This document shows, piece by piece, positions 62,071-64,000 of a DNA stretch of 64,000 bases. Source of the DNA: Lachancea kluyveri NRRL Y-12651. Its lineage: Eukaryota > Ascomycota > Saccharomycetes > Saccharomycetales > Saccharomycetaceae. Numbering within the stretch: the first letter of the stretch is position 1; each line of letters starts with the position of its first letter. The stretch spans positions 1,054,001-1,118,000 of the forward strand of contig CM000689.1 of the NCBI GenBank assembly GCA_000149225.2, in the 5' to 3' direction. A program made the translations under genes and the position numbers. The notes below the pieces were generated by a model. It searched no databases, was not told the origin of the DNA, and saw nothing but the letters and a program-made list of their open reading frames with translations.

Positions 62071-62824
62071 CTCTGCGCAAAAAGCCGTACCAAAAGTGTT
62101 GCACGCAGAGGAGCAATTGAGGATTGTAATAAAAATGCGAAAGAGAAGCAGAAACACTTCTCGGATTTACAGAAATAAAAAAGATATGAATCGACTAGTT
62201 TTACTTTTTACTTTTTTTCTTTATCAATAGTTTCAGCACCGCCAGTGCTCTTGTTTGGCTAGAAAATTTTTCGGAGAAAACGATGCACCCTAGTGAAAAC
62301 TAGCAGAATTGACAAAGACAAGAACGAAAGCAACATTCTGGCTTAAAAGAAAGTCACGATCTCAAGATGGGGCTTAAAATATATAACAATACGGGTTGTG
62401 AATAAAAAAAAAAAAGAGAGTAGTTTGGAGCCCCACGTTCAATAACATCTCATACAGTTGTCCGCTTAACGAGCCGAAAAACAGGCCTTTCTATCCATTA
62501 GAAAACCACATATGAGTTAAGCCCCAACACTGACCTCACTACAAGGCTTTAGCTAGAATACTGGTTTCCTCGACACGATACTATAAAGATATCCTCAAAG
62601 ACCCCCAGATCTAACGGTTAATCTTAAATTCTTATGAACGGCTGAATAAACTCCACAGTCGTTATACACGGAGGACATACAACTTGCCGGGTCGTAATAC
62701 TGAGCAAATAGTATGTCTCGCATCTTCAAATGGCGTATTGAAATCAAAGGGATAAGGGTGGTTATTAAATCTTATGTGCTAATTATACAATTTTTATGTT
62801 TCGGACGTTTTAAACGTGATAACC
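62071..62824. other. Intergenic, MSN1 promoter and TOS6 3' end
   Basis: 754 bp. A TATA-like AAATATATAACA stands near 62377 and an A-run near 62406. No RNA gene or repeat was found. Confidence 0.5.
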
Positions 62825-63124
62825 TCAAATTAAGGCGATCAACAAAGCACCAGCGACCGCACCAGCAGGAACAGCCATGGCCGGCACACCACCTTCAAAA
62901 TGGGTCAAGGTAGCGGTGGTAGATGTACAGTTTGAAAGAGTGGTGTTGGATGCAGTAGCGATGGTAGTGTAAATGTAAGGGGTTGATGTGGTCTTGACAG
63001 TGGAGACGGCAGACTTGGTGACCTCTGGAGTGACAGTTACATCGACGTAGGTGATATCGTCTGTGGCAGCATATGCACCGTTGACAAGGGCAATTAAAGC
63101 GATGGCGGCAGTTGAGAACTTCAT
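62825..63124 (-). CDS. TOS6: Small GPI-anchored cell wall protein
   Basis: A wall or plasma-membrane mannoprotein. The ATG at 63124 gives 99 residues that open with a signal peptide (MKFSTAAIALIALVNGAYA); the longer frame to 63253 would bury it. The mature part is S/T-rich and carries TYVDVTVTPEVT and VSTVKTTSTPY, as in S. cerevisiae Tos6 (102 residues). The hydrophobic end (AMAVPAGAVAGALLIALI) is a GPI-attachment signal. Orthologous to YNL300W; TOS stands for target of SBF. Confidence 0.9.
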   Translation of the reverse strand: MKFSTAAIALIALVNGAYAATDDITYVDVTVTPEVTKSAVSTVKTTSTPYIYTTIATASNTTLSNCTSTTATLTHFEGGVPAMAVPAGAVAGALLIALI

Positions 63125-63477
63125 TGTTGGGCTGGACGTGTAGGAAATGAGCGAATTAATAGTCGGTAAAAGAAAGCAAGCAATTAAGGATGAAGTTATT
63201 TTCTTGTTTGAGTTATTAGAGAAAACTTTAGCCAAATTAGAAGGGATAGTCACTTTTTGAGAAACGATGCTCCCTTATATACAGATTCAAAAACTGGACT
63301 CACCACCGCTCGTTCATTTAACTACTTACGCATCCATCTGCACAATAAGGTGCTGAAGCTCGTCTTCGTGAGGATTTGCCTAGCTGTTGGATTTTCGCGT
63401 CGACAGGCATCTGACCTGATCTGGATTGCTTATTTTGGCGTCTTCTCAACCTTGTCATGTATGAGCATATGTTCAAT

Positions 63478-63532
63478 ACGCGCGAATTTTTTCGCGTTTA
63501 TTTTGGTTTCCTCGAAGCGCGAATTTTTCACG
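63478..63532. promoter_or_regulatory. SBF/MBF-like sites upstream of TOS6
   Basis: An ACGCG core at 63478-63482 and an exact SBF site TTTCGCG (CGCGAAA reversed) at 63490-63496. A related TTTCACG stands at 63526-63532. They lie 355-410 bp before the TOS6 ATG and are also near the end of the next gene. Confidence 0.6.
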
Positions 63533-63591
63533 CTTTGCAATAAGGTTGGACAGCCTTATCAAAAGACATGATGCTCGCGTCGGTATTGGTG

Positions 63592-64000
63592 CTATATGTC
63601 TTGAGACGATACCGATTCTTTCAGTATGCTTAAAAGTTCGGCGTACTTGTTTAAACGGAGCTGCGGAACCAATTCTTGTTTGCGTTCCTCCTGAGTATGG
63701 TCACACTGTCTCGCTTGCCGTAGTCCGTCTAGGAATTGCCCTGCTGTCACATTTTTGAATCTCTGAGGAGTATGAAATACTCCTACATTATCTACCCATT
63801 CCTTGGCAGCACGTGCAGCTGTATCTTGCTGCTGAGATGAGTGTTGTGATGAATGATGTAATAATTGTCGTTGAGATTGTATCTGTTGTTGTAGTAGGCC
63901 ATTAGCCATCCCTTGTGTCGACAGGGTTCGACGAGATCTCCTCTGTCTCGTTCTCTTTAAATCCTTCTCGAGAGCGATGTCTTTTACATAGTCCTCCTTT
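63592..64000 (-). CDS. C-terminal end of a protein cut by the window edge
   Basis: The frame is open from the right edge to the stop at 63592, giving about 135 residues. They start with a charged, basic stretch (KEDYVKDIALEKDLKRTRQ), continue through a glutamine- and serine-rich part, and end in a helical segment with RFKNVTAGQFLDGLRQ. No domain is recognisable. By gene order (next to MSN1/YOL116W, same orientation) it may be RRI2 (YOL117W), a COP9 signalosome subunit. That is an inference from synteny only. Confidence 0.55.
   Translation of the reverse strand, partial: KEDYVKDIALEKDLKRTRQRRSRRTLSTQGMANGLLQQQIQSQRQLLHHSSQHSSQQQDTAARAAKEWVDNVGVFHTPQRFKNVTAGQFLDGLRQARQCDHTQEERKQELVPQLRLNKYAELLSILKESVSSQDI

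Noticed and set aside
62071-62157. N-terminal extension of MSN1
   Set aside because: It begins with GTG and lacks similarity; the ATG at 62070 leads directly into the conserved coiled coil.

Overview
The window is nuclear DNA of a budding yeast in the Saccharomycetaceae, most likely Lachancea kluyveri (formerly Saccharomyces kluyveri) or a very close relative. The main evidence is an M20-type beta-alanine synthase (PYD3) of 455 residues. Its metal and catalytic residues fall at the numbers known for the L. kluyveri enzyme (H114, D125, E159, E160, H226, N309, R322, H397). Gene order gives a second argument. Genes that S. cerevisiae splits between chromosome XIV (YNL286-YNL300) and chromosome XV (YOL110-YOL117) are interleaved here in one series, with a single copy of each duplicated pair (MSB3/MSB4, CLA4/SKM1, TRF5/PAP2, SCO1/SCO2). 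That is the pattern of a lineage without the whole-genome duplication. All gene-order statements rest on remembered S. cerevisiae order; no search was run.

Left block (1-13.6 kb): the 3' end of a PDR-type ABC transporter, then CHS3, PYD3, CHS2, SCO1 and OLA1. Two chitin synthase genes flank the pyrimidine-catabolism gene. The CHS2 promoter carries a clear Mcm1-Fkh2 type site.

Centre (13.6-21.9 kb): a retroelement and tRNA zone. It holds a 58-bp inverted repeat, a solo LTR, and an apparently whole Ty1-like element on the minus strand. The element lies between two perfect 224-bp inverted copies of a tRNA-Gly(UCC) locus. The zone sits exactly where the chromosome II-like gene series meets the chromosome XIV/XV-like series, so it looks like a rearrangement breakpoint.

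Right block (22-64 kb): CUS2, SEC21, CAF40, a small LEA-like gene, PCL1, the siderophore transporter SIT1, RFC3, a solo LTR with a perfect target duplication, an intron-containing tRNA-Ser(GCU), MID1, PUS4, SHR5 and GET5 (divergent), MSB3, RIM21, MRX6, MON2, CLA4, PTH4, the TRF5/PAP2 poly(A) polymerase, MSN1, TOS6, and the C-terminal end of a gene that runs off the right edge (possibly RRI2).

Many genes here serve growth of the cell surface and its timing: chitin synthesis (CHS2, CHS3), polarity and septin signalling (CLA4, MSB3), calcium influx (MID1), pH sensing (RIM21), a wall mannoprotein (TOS6) and a G1 cyclin (PCL1). Recognisable binding sites fit these roles: Mcm1-Fkh2 at CHS2, SBF at PCL1 and TOS6, MBF at RFC3, Aft1 at SIT1 and stress elements at the LEA-like gene. 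Start codons were moved inward wherever the longest frame began with TTG or GTG.
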